Under the pieces are notes generated by a model that did not search any database, was not told the DNA's origin, and saw only the letters and a list, made by a program, of their open reading frames with translations. 64,000 nucleotides of DNA from Campylobacter sp. TTU_617 (GTDB lineage Bacteria; Campylobacterota; Campylobacteria; Campylobacterales; Campylobacteraceae): the NCBI RefSeq assembly GCF_016599045.1, contig NZ_JAENKV010000008.1:1-64000 (forward strand), in the 5' to 3' direction. A program made the translations under genes and the position numbers. Shown one piece after another: positions 30,909-41,433 of this stretch (position 1 is its first letter; every line of letters begins with the position of its first letter).

Positions 30909-31907
30909 TTAAAAAACAATTGTAAAAGCTGTTATTAAAAGATTAAAAACTGCTAAAGGAATTAAAATCAAATAACACATTCTCATTACCTGATCAGGAC
31001 GCAATTGAGGAAATGCAGCCCTAGCCCAAAAATACCAGAAAAAAATAAAAACAGATTTTAAAATTATCATAATCCAACCAGGAATAATCCAAAAATCATT
31101 AAAACCGCCCAAAAATAAAAGTGAAACAAGAATAGCTCCTGCTATCATAGAAGCATACTCACCAATAAAAAACATACCCCAACGAAGTCCTGAATACTCT
31201 GTTCCATATCCAGCAACAATTTCAGCATCATTTTCAGTTAAACAAAGCGGGGTTCTATTTGTTTCTATAAATAAAGCGATGATAAAAAGAATAAAAGCTA
31301 AAGGTTGTTTAAAAATAAGCCAAGAAAGAATTCCATCGCTTTGATAATTATTAATATCTATAAGAGAAAAAGATCCAACAAGCATAACTATAGCAATTAA
31401 AGCTAAAGCCCCTACACTTTCATAAGAGATAATAGCCACCAAAGCTCTTGCTGCACCTAAGATAGACCATTTATTATTACTAGCAAGTCCTCCTAAAAAT
31501 ACCGCATAAAAACAAAGTCCAGAAGTTCCTATTACAAAAAGTAAAGCTACATTAATATCTGCAATAATTGGCTGAACTACTCTACCAAATAAAGTAAATT
31601 CGGGCAAAATAGGGATAGCTGATAAGGAAACAAAAGCACTAATAGCAGCAATTAAAGGAGCAATTGCAAAAATAATTTTTTGCGAATTTGAAGGGATAAT
31701 ATCTTCTTTTGTAAAAAGCTTAATCATATCAGCAACCAATTGAATCAATCCAAAAGGACCAACCATATCAGGACCTATACGTCTTTGAAAATATGCTAAA
31801 ACTTTTCTTTCAGCATAAGTTGCAAAACCTGCCAAAGTAGCAAATACTGCAAGCACTACAACGCATTTAATCAAAGTTTCTATCGCAAAATAAGCAAATT
31901 CACTCAT
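30909..31907 (-). CDS. nuoH: Complex I subunit NuoH
   Basis: 332-residue membrane subunit of the quinone-binding E-channel. AERKVLAYFQRRIGPDMVGP near residues 31-50 and ETNRTPLCLTENDAEIVAGY (about 213-232) are the family signatures, with the conserved acidic residues of the channel. Overlaps nuoG by 8 bases. Confidence 0.97.
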   Translation of the reverse strand: MSEFAYFAIETLIKCVVVLAVFATLAGFATYAERKVLAYFQRRIGPDMVGPFGLIQLVADMIKLFTKEDIIPSNSQKIIFAIAPLIAAISAFVSLSAIPILPEFTLFGRVVQPIIADINVALLFVIGTSGLCFYAVFLGGLASNNKWSILGAARALVAIISYESVGALALIAIVMLVGSFSLIDINNYQSDGILSWLIFKQPLAFILFIIALFIETNRTPLCLTENDAEIVAGYGTEYSGLRWGMFFIGEYASMIAGAILVSLLFLGGFNDFWIIPGWIMIILKSVFIFFWYFWARAAFPQLRPDQVMRMCYLILIPLAVFNLLITAFTIVF

Positions 31908-34362
31908 TATTTGCTCCTAATTTTTTAATTTTTGCTACAATAAATCTTTCTTTAAAAAAGCTTAAAGTATCAATCTTGCTATCAAAATAAGGTAAAAAAA
32001 TACTATTTTTTAAATCTTTATCTATCCTTACACTAAGGATTATTTTTTTATCATCTATAAAAAATTCAACCAAATCTTTATCATTTAAATTAAGCTTTTG
32101 AGATAAATCTTCACTCATGCCTAAAAAGATACTTTCCTTTAAAGCACTAGCTAGATTAGAATATCTTCCAAATTGATAACTTGGATTGGCACTATAAACT
32201 ATAAATTCATTTTCTTTTAAAGCAAGAGAAGATTTAAGATCAGGTAAAATCCATTCTAAATCTGCATTTTTATCAAAAACTTTTGTATCCAAAAGATAAC
32301 CTCTTTTATTTTCTCCACCATTAGTATAATAATTTTCTAAATGATCAAATTCTATCGGTAAAAATCCTTTATTGATTGGCAATCTCTTTGTATAATCAAT
32401 GGTAAAATTCTCATCAAAACCTAAAGCATTTGCTAAATCATTTAAAAAATAACCATCAAATTCTAAGGCTGCATTAGTTGGAACTACTCTTTTATCGTAA
32501 TTTACAAAAGTTCCTTCTTGTTGATTCAAACTAGAACTTTTAAGATCATTGTATTCCTCATAAGAAAAGCTAAAATCACCTTTTTCATTATATCCTAAAG
32601 TTTTTCCTTCTTTAGCTTCTGATAAATCACAAATTAATGAAACTCCTAAAGTATTTGTATGTGTTGGATTTAAGAAAATTTTAAAAGGAGTTGTATTTTG
32701 AATAAGAGCAAGAAGTTTAGCAAGTTTTTTAGAATTTTTATGAAAGTAAAAATCACTTCCTATAATCAAAGTAAAATTATTTTTCTTTAGCAATAAATCT
32801 TCTAATTTGTCCTCATCAATGCCTAAATTTTTAGCAAAAACAGATTTTTTTACCTCTACAAGCTTTTTTATCTTCTTAGGCAAAATCTTTTTTACTTCTT
32901 TTTGAATTTCATTACCTTCTTCATCTTTTTCTATTATTGTTTCTATTAATTCTTCATTAATACTTTCTTCTATTTCTTTATTTTCTTGGATAAAAAATTC
33001 TTCTAAAGCTTTTTTTATATTTTCATCTTGTGAAAATTTTTGTAATAAAAAGTATAAAATTTGTTCTTCATCTCCCACCTTATGAGTGTGAGTAATGAAA
33101 TTTTTAGAATATTTTTTCACCCCTTCATCTTCTAAAGGATGAAAATAAAATCCTGCTCCTTTATTCATTACTAAAGCATTATTAATCTTATAACTTAGTG
33201 TTGGTGCATCATATCTTAATAAAGTTCCAACAACAACTAAAAAGTCACTTTTAGTTATATCTTCACTTGTTGCATTATAAATACTTCCTGAACTTTGTAT
33301 AAAATCATTTAAAAATTCTTTAAAAGCTTTTGCCTCATCATTAATCAAACAAAGATCAAATTTCTTTTTCAAATTCTGTAAAATCAAAGCTTCTTCATTT
33401 GTGATAAAACTATTAAATTTAATATTTTTAATTTCCCCTTTTTTAATTAAAGAAATTAAATAATCAAAAGCTTTTTTATCTTTTTTTCCTGCACTTTGGG
33501 TGTCAAATCCATATCTTGCAGCCTTATTTAAAGTTGCAAAAGAAAAATCATTACTTACTCTATAAATTTTTGTTTTTTGTTCATTGATACTTGTTTGTTT
33601 CACATCATAATACATAAGCTCACAATCACTAGAATGCGGATTTGAAGCTGGAATCCTTTTTAATTCCCAAATATTTGAAGTATATTGAAATGAAGAACTA
33701 ATAAGAGCACCTGTAGGACAAACGCTAGTACATTCTCCACAAAATGAACAATCAAGTTTGTCTCCACTAGAAGGACCTATTAAACTTTTTTGGAATTTAG
33801 TCCAAATAGCATAAGCATCTTTTCCCATATTTTCTTTAAAAGTGATATCTGGCATATTACCACCTCTAGGGACAGTTTTTAAAGCACTTTCACCTATCCT
33901 ATCCTTACATACAGTAATACAACGTTCGCATACTATACAAAGTGCTGGATCATAATTGATAAATCCCCATTTTTTATGTGGTTTGTGTGTATCTTTAATC
34001 CAGTATTTTTGTTCATTTACTCTAGCTTTATGAGTAAAATTTTGAAGCTCACATTCTCCTGATTTATCACATACTCCACATTGTAAAGGATGATTAATAC
34101 AATAAGCTTGCATAATCTCATTTCTTTCATCCCATAAATTCTTTAAATCACTCTCAACAATCATTTTATCTTTAGCTTTAGTATTACAAGAATATACTTT
34201 TTTGCCATCTGCTTCTACCATACACATACGACAAGCTAAAGTTGGACTACAACCGCTAAGATAACAAATCGCTGGGATAAAAATATTATTTCTTCTTGCA
34301 ATATTTAATATATATTCACCTTCTTCAAAGAAACACTCTTTGCCGTTGATTGTTATTGTCAT
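31900..34362 (-). CDS. nuoG: Complex I large iron-sulfur subunit NuoG
   Basis: 820 residues from the ATG at 34362, which overlaps the upstream stop as ATGA. The N-terminal 2Fe-2S domain has CYLSGC, CRMC and CNTKAK; then HPLQCGVCDKSGEC and ferredoxin-like CIVCERCITVC and CSFCGECTSVCP. The rest is a molybdopterin-oxidoreductase-like fold without catalytic function. Around 32861-32973 there is a Glu/Lys-rich low-complexity stretch that looks like a lineage insertion. In C. jejuni this complex lacks NuoE/F and takes electrons from flavodoxin rather than NADH. Confidence 0.95.
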   Translation of the reverse strand: MTITINGKECFFEEGEYILNIARRNNIFIPAICYLSGCSPTLACRMCMVEADGKKVYSCNTKAKDKMIVESDLKNLWDERNEIMQAYCINHPLQCGVCDKSGECELQNFTHKARVNEQKYWIKDTHKPHKKWGFINYDPALCIVCERCITVCKDRIGESALKTVPRGGNMPDITFKENMGKDAYAIWTKFQKSLIGPSSGDKLDCSFCGECTSVCPTGALISSSFQYTSNIWELKRIPASNPHSSDCELMYYDVKQTSINEQKTKIYRVSNDFSFATLNKAARYGFDTQSAGKKDKKAFDYLISLIKKGEIKNIKFNSFITNEEALILQNLKKKFDLCLINDEAKAFKEFLNDFIQSSGSIYNATSEDITKSDFLVVVGTLLRYDAPTLSYKINNALVMNKGAGFYFHPLEDEGVKKYSKNFITHTHKVGDEEQILYFLLQKFSQDENIKKALEEFFIQENKEIEESINEELIETIIEKDEEGNEIQKEVKKILPKKIKKLVEVKKSVFAKNLGIDEDKLEDLLLKKNNFTLIIGSDFYFHKNSKKLAKLLALIQNTTPFKIFLNPTHTNTLGVSLICDLSEAKEGKTLGYNEKGDFSFSYEEYNDLKSSSLNQQEGTFVNYDKRVVPTNAALEFDGYFLNDLANALGFDENFTIDYTKRLPINKGFLPIEFDHLENYYTNGGENKRGYLLDTKVFDKNADLEWILPDLKSSLALKENEFIVYSANPSYQFGRYSNLASALKESIFLGMSEDLSQKLNLNDKDLVEFFIDDKKIILSVRIDKDLKNSIFLPYFDSKIDTLSFFKERFIVAKIKKLGANNE

Positions 34363-35063
34363 CTTGCTTCCTTTATGCAAATTTTAACAAAATCTAAACC
34401 CTCATTTTCATCATTTAAAAATCCTATTGTTCCGCTTAAATTTTCATCTAGATAAAGCTTAGTATTTAAATTTAAATTTTTACCTTGAATATTTACTTCA
34501 TCTAAATGCTTAAATTTAGCAAGTTGTAAAAATTGCTTAGAACAATGTAAAAAATTATCATTTAATTTACTTTTAAAAACTACAAGTCCATCATAATTAT
34601 CAAGTTCTTTTAAAGTTCCTAACTTAGAATCAGAAAAATCATATTCTTTTTCAAAAGAATCCAAAATTTGTAAATTAAATTCTTTACTTAAAATATATAT
34701 AAAATATTTAATATTTTCAAAATCTTTATAAAATTTTAAGTTTTTATCAAAAATTAAAACCTTAGCTTTTTTTAAAAAATCTAAAATTTCTAAAGCTTCT
34801 TCCTCTGATATACAAGATTCCGCACTTAAAAAACCCTCATCTAAATCTTTAAATTTTTGTTTATTGAGTATTTTGCAAAGTAATGCTAAAACATAAGAAA
34901 TGCTTGCTATTTCACATTTATAAAATTTAGCATTTAGAGCTTTATCTTGCAAACAAGAAATATTAATATTAGAACTTTTTTGTAATTTTTCGCATAAAAT
35001 TGTGTTATTAAGACTAAGCATATTTACAAAACAAAATGCATTATCGCCACTTTTATAGTGCAT
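34359..35063 (-). CDS. NuoF-position subunit of the modified complex I (Cj1574c-like)
   Basis: 234 residues with no NADH- or FMN-binding motif, so it is not NuoF although it occupies that place. It is Lys/Asp/Phe-rich and has several cysteines (for example in ISCLQDKA and CSKQFLQ). In C. jejuni its counterpart and Cj1575c are thought to replace NuoE and NuoF and adapt the complex to flavodoxin. It overlaps genes on both sides (11 bases upstream, 4 downstream), so its translation is coupled to complex I. Confidence 0.85.
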   Translation of the reverse strand: MHYKSGDNAFCFVNMLSLNNTILCEKLQKSSNINISCLQDKALNAKFYKCEIASISYVLALLCKILNKQKFKDLDEGFLSAESCISEEEALEILDFLKKAKVLIFDKNLKFYKDFENIKYFIYILSKEFNLQILDSFEKEYDFSDSKLGTLKELDNYDGLVVFKSKLNDNFLHCSKQFLQLAKFKHLDEVNIQGKNLNLNTKLYLDENLSGTIGFLNDENEGLDFVKICIKEAR

Positions 35064-35286
35064 TTTTATCCTTTTTTATTACTATAGTCCAATCTTTTTG
35101 ATTAAATTTCAAAGAATTTAAAAGGGTGCATTTTTTTTCTTTTATAAAAGAAAAACTTTTCTCTACTGCAGAAAAATCTCCAATTTCAAAAAGTATAACT
35201 AAAACTTCGTCAAATTTAGCATTTGTAATTACTTCATCCATTTCTAAAAATAAATCTTTGCTCTTTCTTAAATCAACTCTTCTCAT
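35053..35286 (-). CDS. NuoE-position small subunit of the modified complex I (Cj1575c-like)
   Basis: A 77-residue protein between nuoD and the Cj1574c-like gene. It has none of the 2Fe-2S cysteines of NuoE. The sequence is strand-helix alternating ([20 protein letters not shown]). ATG overlaps nuoD's stop by 4 bases. The role as an adaptor for an alternative electron donor is inferred from C. jejuni work. Confidence 0.85.
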   Translation of the reverse strand: MRRVDLRKSKDLFLEMDEVITNAKFDEVLVILFEIGDFSAVEKSFSFIKEKKCTLLNSLKFNQKDWTIVIKKDKNAL

Positions 35287-36509
35287 CTATCAATCTCACC
35301 CAAAACTATATTTACACTTCCCATAATAGCTACAACATCAGCCAAATAAGATCCTACAAGCATTTCTTCAAAAAAAGAACAATGCCAATAACTAGGTGTT
35401 CTAGCTTTAAGTCTATAAGGTCTGCTACTTCCATCTGAATGAATGAAAAAACCAAGCTCACCTTTTGGACTTTCTGTTGGAACATAAACTTCACCTTTTG
35501 GAGGCCTAAGTCCTTGTGAGATTAAAACAAAATGTTGTTGCAAAGAATAATTTTGTGTTAAAATTTGCTCTTTTGAAGCACTAACATATTCTGGATTATC
35601 AGCTAAAATTTCTGGCGGAGTATCTTTATAAAGTTTTATACATTGTTTTAAAATTTTCAAACTTTCTCTAAATTCTTGCATATAAACTTTATATCTAGCA
35701 TAAGAATCACCTTGAGTAGCATAAGGAACCCCAAAATCGACTTCATTATAAAGCAAATAAGGCTCTTCTTTGCGTATATCATAACAAACTCCACTCGCTC
35801 TTAACATAACTCCGCTACAACCCCAATTTAAGGCTTGCTCTTTGCTTACAACTCCAACATTTTCTGTTCTTAAACGCCAAATTCTATTATCATCAAGCAA
35901 AGCTTCATAATCTTTAATATCTTTTGGAAATTTATTACAAAAGCTTAAAAGTTCATCTAAAAAACCTTCAGGTAAATCAAGCATTACTCCGCCTATCCTC
36001 ATAGAAGAATGCGTAAGTCTTGCTCCGCAGTATTTTTCTAATAAATCAAGAACATATTCTCTATCTCTAAAGCAATATAAAAATATACTCATTGCACCAA
36101 TATCAAGTGCGTGTGTAGCAAGCCAAAGCAAATGAGAAGCCAAACGATTTAATTCTAAAATTATCATACGAATTACAGCAGCTCTACGAGGAATTTCTAA
36201 GCCACATAATCTTTCAACTGCAGCACAATAAGCATAATTATTAGCACTAGCAGCAACATAGTCCATTCTATCAGTAGTAGGAATAAATTCTTGATAAATC
36301 ATATTTTCAGCCATTTTTTCCATACCACGATGCATATAACCTATACAAGGACGTGCTTTAACAACTTGCTCTCCATCAAGCTCTAAAATAAGACGTAAAT
36401 TCCCGTGTGCTGAAGGATGCTGTGGTCCTAAATTTATAATCATTTTAGAGTCTTCACGCTCAAATGCTATATTTTCATAATAAGGTTTTAACTTGGTAGG
36501 AATTTGCAT
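35283..36509 (-). CDS. nuoD: Complex I subunit NuoD
   Basis: 408-residue 49-kDa-type subunit forming the quinone site with NuoB. Signatures are [14 protein letters not shown] near residues 27-40, [11 protein letters not shown], and the C-terminal [18 protein letters not shown] with the conserved Asp and Arg. Starts 1 base after nuoC ends. Confidence 0.97.
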   Translation of the reverse strand: MQIPTKLKPYYENIAFEREDSKMIINLGPQHPSAHGNLRLILELDGEQVVKARPCIGYMHRGMEKMAENMIYQEFIPTTDRMDYVAASANNYAYCAAVERLCGLEIPRRAAVIRMIILELNRLASHLLWLATHALDIGAMSIFLYCFRDREYVLDLLEKYCGARLTHSSMRIGGVMLDLPEGFLDELLSFCNKFPKDIKDYEALLDDNRIWRLRTENVGVVSKEQALNWGCSGVMLRASGVCYDIRKEEPYLLYNEVDFGVPYATQGDSYARYKVYMQEFRESLKILKQCIKLYKDTPPEILADNPEYVSASKEQILTQNYSLQQHFVLISQGLRPPKGEVYVPTESPKGELGFFIHSDGSSRPYRLKARTPSYWHCSFFEEMLVGSYLADVVAIMGSVNIVLGEIDR

Positions 36510-36510
36510 A

Positions 36511-37302
36511 TTAACGCCTTTTATCTAAAAATTTAATTTTATCTCGCTTGATCTTTTTAACAAAAGCCACGCCCTCTTCCTCTTGATACTCTAAAGCTAA
36601 AGAACTTTCAACTGGTGTTTTTGCTTTTTCAACTTGATGATATAATCTTGAAAAATTTAAAGTATCTTTATCATCAATAAAAGCTGGATCTCTATTTTCA
36701 GGTCCCACTACTTCTCTATAATCTTTTCCAAAAATTCTATCAATCTCATACCATTTTGCAAATTCATCTCCTTCTAAAGGATAAGTTTTTAATAAAGGAT
36801 GTCCATACCAATCATCTGGCATTAAAATACGCTTTAAATTAGGATGATTTATAATAAAAATTCCAAACATATCATAAATTTCTCTCTCACTCCAATTAGC
36901 ACCTTTAAAAACACTTGTAACACTTTGGAGTCTTTCTTTTAAAGCTACAAAAGTTTTAATTCTAACACGCAATCTTTTTTTTACATTAAGAAGCTGATAA
37001 AAAATGCCAAAACCATTACGTTGCGCAACAAAATCAATTGCACTAGCTTCAATAAAACAATCATAGCCTAATTCTTTAAGTAAAGTTAAAGCTTTTATAT
37101 TATCTTCTTTTTTAATATCAAGAACAAGAGTGTTAAATTCGATAAAAGCATCTTGAAGATTAATTTTTTCTTGTAAAATTAAAAAATCATCTTTAAAAAT
37201 ACTTTCCTTAGGATCAGTTTTAACACTTTGTGGAGCATGATAAAACCTGTCTTCATAATAATTTTTTAATTGAACATTTTTTTTATCTTGATACTTTCTC
37301 AT
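36511..37302 (-). CDS. nuoC: Complex I subunit NuoC
   Basis: 263-residue 30-kDa-type subunit. [26 protein letters not shown] and [13 protein letters not shown] are the conserved core. A basic N-terminal extension of about 55 residues and a Lys-rich tail flank it. It overlaps nuoB by one base. Confidence 0.96.
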   Translation of the reverse strand: MRKYQDKKNVQLKNYYEDRFYHAPQSVKTDPKESIFKDDFLILQEKINLQDAFIEFNTLVLDIKKEDNIKALTLLKELGYDCFIEASAIDFVAQRNGFGIFYQLLNVKKRLRVRIKTFVALKERLQSVTSVFKGANWSEREIYDMFGIFIINHPNLKRILMPDDWYGHPLLKTYPLEGDEFAKWYEIDRIFGKDYREVVGPENRDPAFIDDKDTLNFSRLYHQVEKAKTPVESSLALEYQEEEGVAFVKKIKRDKIKFLDKRR

Positions 37303-37805
37303 TACACTAGCCTTTTTGGAGCAATTTTACGACTTGCTTTTTCTTTTCTTATTTTTTTTTGCAAAATCATTAAAGCAAATTGAAAGCTTTCTGGTCTTGG
37401 AGCACATCCTGGTACATAAATATCAACTGGGATAATTCTATCAACTCCTTGAACAGTCGAGTAAGTATTAAACATTCCTCCTGTATTAGCACAACTACCC
37501 ATAGAGATAACCCATTTAGGATCTGGCATCTGATCATAAAGTCTTCTTGTAAATTCAGCGTGTTTTTTAGATAAAGTTCCCGCTATAATCATCACCTCAG
37601 AATGTCTAGGACTAGCCCTAAAAATTGTTCCAAAACGATCAAAATCATATCTTGATCCTCCTGCTGCCATCATTTCAATCGCACAACAAGCCAAACCATA
37701 AGATAAAGCCCATAAAGAATTACTTCTACCCCATTGAACAATTTTATCAACTGTAGTTAAAACTACAGGAAGTCCATTTGCATAATTTACTTGATGCTCT
37801 GCCAT
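37302..37805 (-). CDS. nuoB: Complex I subunit NuoB (cluster N2)
   Basis: 167 residues. The tandem cysteines in [11 protein letters not shown] and those in [11 protein letters not shown] and VPGCAPRPE bind the terminal 4Fe-4S cluster N2 that hands electrons to quinone. Overlaps nuoA by 19 bases. Confidence 0.98.
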   Translation of the reverse strand: MAEHQVNYANGLPVVLTTVDKIVQWGRSNSLWALSYGLACCAIEMMAAGGSRYDFDRFGTIFRASPRHSEVMIIAGTLSKKHAEFTRRLYDQMPDPKWVISMGSCANTGGMFNTYSTVQGVDRIIPVDIYVPGCAPRPESFQFALMILQKKIRKEKASRKIAPKRLV

Positions 37806-38176
37806 TCAAACGCCCCTTTTTTATAAGCATATAAAAAACCTATTGCTAAAAGTAAAATAAATATTAAAATTTCAAAAAGTCCAAACCAACCAAGATATTT
37901 AAAAATTAAAGCCCAAGGAAATAAAAATACTACTTCAATATCTAAAAGTATAAAAACTAAAGCAACTATAAAAAATTGAGAATTCATTTTATTAGCTTGT
38001 TTTACAGGAATAGGACCACACTCATACATTCCAAGTCCTAATTTTTTACGATTTTTAGAAGCAAAAGAATTACCTATCTTAGAGGCAATAAAAACCAACC
38101 CAAAAAAAATAGCACTAGCTAATATTAGCATTAAAAATATACCAAAATACGGATGAGAAATCTCTATATGAGACAT
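37787..38176 (-). CDS. nuoA: Complex I subunit NuoA
   Basis: 129-residue membrane subunit with three segments and the conserved YECGPIP loop (about residues 50-56). First gene of the nuo operon; a perfect extended -10 box lies about 30 bases upstream and TAAGGAGA precedes the start. Confidence 0.96.
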   Translation of the reverse strand: MSHIEISHPYFGIFLMLILASAIFFGLVFIASKIGNSFASKNRKKLGLGMYECGPIPVKQANKMNSQFFIVALVFILLDIEVVFLFPWALIFKYLGWFGLFEILIFILLLAIGFLYAYKKGAFEWQSIK

Positions 38177-38203
38177 ATATTCTCCTTAATAAGCATTAAA
38201 CGT

Positions 38204-38212
38204 ATTATAACA
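38204..38212 (-). promoter_or_regulatory. nuo operon promoter (extended -10)
   Basis: Minus strand reads TGTTATAAT, an exact TGnTATAAT. The transcript start would fall near 38197, giving a 5' leader of about 20 bases before nuoA. Confidence 0.75.
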
Positions 38213-38291
38213 CTTTTAATTCTTTAAAATTTATTAAACATATATATAAATTTTACTTAATTTTTTCTATATAGAAACTTATAAAATTATT

Positions 38292-38960
38292 TTATAAGTT
38301 TATTTTTTTATACAAAAAATCATTAAAAAACTCCTGTTGATGGGTTATAAAAATATAAGAAACTTTTTGTTTTTGCTGATAATTTTTTAAAAAATTTAAA
38401 ATTTTTTGTGTATTTAAAATATCAAGTGAAGAAGTTACTTCATCTAAAATTAAAATTTCAGGTTTTAAAATCAATGCTCTTATAAGACCTATTTTTTGTG
38501 CCTCTCCACCACTTAAATTAAAAGGTTTTAAATTAAAAATTTCTTTTTTTAATCCAAAAATATCAAAAAAATATAAAATTTCATTTTCGTCTTTTTTTAA
38601 AGAAAAATTTTCATATACATCAAATAATAATCTTTTTATATTTTTATAAGGGTTTAAAGCAAGTTTTTGATCTTGAAAAATATATTGAATTTTATTTCTT
38701 AATTCTTTTTTCTGTTTAACATTTTGCAAACATAAATTTATTCCTTTATATAATACTTCTCCATATTTTGGAATTTCAAGCATACATAAAATCCTTGCTA
38801 AAGTGCTTTTTCCACTTCCACTTTCTCCTGTAATAATTAAATTTTCGCCACTTTTGAGGTTAAAATTTAATTCTTTAAATATAAATATTTCTTCTTTTTT
38901 TAAATACCAATGCTTTTTTAATAAATAGCTTTGAGTTAAATTTTTAACTTCTAGTAGCAT
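38292..38960 (-). CDS. nikV: Nickel ABC importer ATPase 2
   Basis: 222 residues from the ATG at 38960 (MLLEVKNLTQ); the frame extends 10 codons upstream but that part overlaps the previous gene and has no conserved look. Walker A GESGSGKST, signature LSGGEAQK and Walker B ILILDEVTSS are complete. It belongs to the OppF/NikE type. Last gene of the five-gene importer. In C. jejuni the orthologous set (Cj1584c-Cj1580c) imports nickel for the NiFe hydrogenase. Confidence 0.88.
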   Translation of the reverse strand: MLLEVKNLTQSYLLKKHWYLKKEEIFIFKELNFNLKSGENLIITGESGSGKSTLARILCMLEIPKYGEVLYKGINLCLQNVKQKKELRNKIQYIFQDQKLALNPYKNIKRLLFDVYENFSLKKDENEILYFFDIFGLKKEIFNLKPFNLSGGEAQKIGLIRALILKPEILILDEVTSSLDILNTQKILNFLKNYQQKQKVSYIFITHQQEFFNDFLYKKINL

Positions 38961-39699
38961 AAAAACTCCAAAAAGCCTTTGTATATTCATTTTCTTCTTT
39001 AAAAAAATTATTTTTACTTATTTTTTGAGAAATTAAACCTTGATGCATTATCAAAAGTTCATCGGCTAAATCATAAACTATTTTTAAATTATGAGTAATA
39101 ATAATAAGATTTATTTTATCTTTAAGTTCATATAAAAGCTTGATAATTTTTTCTTCATTCTTTTTATCAAGAGAAGAATTAATTTCATCACAAATTAAAT
39201 ATTTTGGTTCGCTTACTAAAGCTAAGGCAAAACTAATGCGTCTTGCCATACCAACACTTAATTGATGAGGATAAGAATGCCAGATTAAATCTAAATTTTT
39301 TAACCCTAATAAATCAAGATAATAAAAAGCTTTTTGCTTTCTTGATATTTTATTTAAATTTGTATGCGTTTTCAAAACAATATGAAATAATTCTCCAATA
39401 TCCAAATAAGGATAAAGACTTAAATGCGCATCTTGTAAAACAAGGGCTACTAAAGATCTTAATTTTCTTAATTCTTTTTCTTTTAAATTTAAAATATCAA
39501 AATTATCAATCTTAAATTTCTTAGCTTCAATCTTATAATCTTGATTTAAAAGTCTTAATAAAGACTTAACCAAAAGACTTTTTCCACTTCCGCTTTTTCC
39601 TATAATAGCCAAAGTTTTTTTGTCTTTTAAACTAAAAGTAATATTTTGTAATAAGGGTTTATTTTTAAAACTTAGGTTTAAACTATCAATTTCTATCAT
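38944..39699 (-). CDS. nikW: Nickel ABC importer ATPase 1
   Basis: 251 residues from the ATG at 39699 (MIEIDSLNLSF), which overlaps the upstream stop as ATGA; a longer in-frame extension to 39798 lies within the permease gene and is unlikely. Walker A GKSGSGKS and Walker B YLICDEINSS are present; the signature is degenerate (LSVGMARR). OppD/NikD type. Confidence 0.88.
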   Translation of the reverse strand: MIEIDSLNLSFKNKPLLQNITFSLKDKKTLAIIGKSGSGKSLLVKSLLRLLNQDYKIEAKKFKIDNFDILNLKEKELRKLRSLVALVLQDAHLSLYPYLDIGELFHIVLKTHTNLNKISRKQKAFYYLDLLGLKNLDLIWHSYPHQLSVGMARRISFALALVSEPKYLICDEINSSLDKKNEEKIIKLLYELKDKINLIIITHNLKIVYDLADELLIMHQGLISQKISKNNFFKEENEYTKAFWSFYATRS

Positions 39700-40478
39700 A
39701 ATCTTACACCAAAAGTATTTTGCCAAAAACGTGCCAAAAAAAGTAAAGGTAAAATAAGTCCTAAAATAAACAAAAGTGGAAAAACAATCATCCACCAAGC
39801 TCCAAGAAATATAGCCTTACTTGCATCATTTAAAATATTACCCAAACTTGGAATTTCAAAAGCAAGTCCTAAACCAAAAAAACTTAGAGTAGATTCAGTA
39901 TTGATAGAATGAATCACATTTAAAACAAATAATACCATTAAAAGTGAAAAACAAGGTGGAAGCAATTCTTTAAAAAAAGCTCTTATCTTAGAACAGCCCA
40001 AAACAAGGGCACACTCATAAAATTCAAGTTTTTCAAGACGTTTTAACTCATCTTCTAAAACTTTAGCTATAAAAGGAAAATGAGCTAAAGCTATAATAAA
40101 AATCATACTCCAAAATCCACCTTGTAAAAAACTTTGAAAAAACATAAGCAAAAGTAAAATTGGTAAAGATAAAAAAATATTTAACAAACGTATAAAAAAA
40201 CTATAAAAAACTAAACGCATTAAAAAAACATAAAAACACGCAAAACAAATGGTAAGCAAAGAAGCAAAAATTCCTATTAAAAAAGAAGTTTTTAAAGCAA
40301 ATAAAAGCCTAATAAATAAATCTCTACCCAAGGAATCTGTTCCAAAAATATATTCTTTGGAAGGACTTTGATAAACAGAATCAAGGTGTATTAAATTAGG
40401 ATCATATCCACTTAATAAAAAATTAAAATATAAACATAAAATTATAAAAATAAATAAAAAAATACCAATTTTACGCAT
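39696..40478 (-). CDS. nikX: Nickel ABC importer permease 2
   Basis: 260-residue permease of the DppC/NikC type: an N-terminal membrane segment, a periplasmic stretch with FGTDSLGRDLF, then about five segments with the EAA-like loop ECALVLGCSKIRAFFKELLP that contacts the ATPases. Overlaps its neighbours at both ends. Confidence 0.88.
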   Translation of the reverse strand: MRKIGIFLFIFIILCLYFNFLLSGYDPNLIHLDSVYQSPSKEYIFGTDSLGRDLFIRLLFALKTSFLIGIFASLLTICFACFYVFLMRLVFYSFFIRLLNIFLSLPILLLLMFFQSFLQGGFWSMIFIIALAHFPFIAKVLEDELKRLEKLEFYECALVLGCSKIRAFFKELLPPCFSLLMVLFVLNVIHSINTESTLSFFGLGLAFEIPSLGNILNDASKAIFLGAWWMIVFPLLFILGLILPLLFLARFWQNTFGVRL

Positions 40479-41433
40479 AATTTAATCTTGGATTTATGAG
40501 TCTAGCAAGCAAAGTGCTAATTAAAATAAAAAAATTAACCATTAAAACACTAAGCATAATTAAAAACATTGCTACAGGATAATCTTTAAAAATAATACTT
40601 TGTATCATTAAAAAACCTATTCCATTATAAGAAAATATACTCTCAACTACATAAGCACCCATTATAAAACTTAAAGCACAAGCACCAAAATAAGAAATAA
40701 TCACCCCCAAAGAATACTTTAAAATAAAGTGCCCATATATTCTTATTTTACTTAAACCTCTTGCAAAAGCATTAAGAATAAATATTTGATTAAAACTCTC
40801 AACAAAACTTGTTTTAGCTATGCGCACAAAAATAGCCAAATGTGATAAAACTAAAGTACTAAGAGGCAAGATTAAATGCAAAATTCGATTAGATAAATCA
40901 TTTTCAAAACCTATATCACTTATACCTGAAATAGGCAAAATTTTTAAAAAAAATCCAAAAATTAAAATATGTATTAAAGCTAAGGCAAAAGGTGGCAAAG
41001 CAAAAAAACTAAGGGTAAAGAAATTAATCATCTTATCTATAAAGCCATCTTTATAAATTACACAAATTAAAGCTAAAATAATACTTAAAAAAAATAAAAC
41101 AAATAAAGATGCTATGGTTAAAATAAAAGTATTTTTTAAAGGTTCTAAAATCAAAAAAAATACTTTTTCTCCGCTAATTAAAGAAGTTCCAAAATCTCCT
41201 TTGCAAACTTTTAATAACCACATTTTATATTGTTCTAATAAAGGTTTATCTAAATTCAAATTTGCTTCAATGCGATTTTTTGTTTCTAAACTTACTACAT
41301 CATTTCCACTAGCAAATACAACACTTGTTTTACTATAATAAAGCATAACAAAACATAAAAATGAACTAAGAAACATTAAAACACAAGTAGCAAAAATTTT
41401 ATAAATACTAATTTTTACTCCACTCATAAACAT
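40471..41433 (-). CDS. nikY: Nickel ABC importer permease 1
   Basis: 320-residue permease of the DppB/NikB type with six membrane segments and the EAA-like loop NAFARGLSKIRIYGHFILKYS. The ORF can start at 41433 or 41427 (MSGVKIS); both lie in the end of nikZ, so translation is coupled. The short overlap and common direction make one operon with the other nik genes. Confidence 0.87.
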   Translation of the reverse strand: MFMSGVKISIYKIFATCVLMFLSSFLCFVMLYYSKTSVVFASGNDVVSLETKNRIEANLNLDKPLLEQYKMWLLKVCKGDFGTSLISGEKVFFLILEPLKNTFILTIASLFVLFFLSIILALICVIYKDGFIDKMINFFTLSFFALPPFALALIHILIFGFFLKILPISGISDIGFENDLSNRILHLILPLSTLVLSHLAIFVRIAKTSFVESFNQIFILNAFARGLSKIRIYGHFILKYSLGVIISYFGACALSFIMGAYVVESIFSYNGIGFLMIQSIIFKDYPVAMFLIMLSVLMVNFFILISTLLARLINPRLNYA

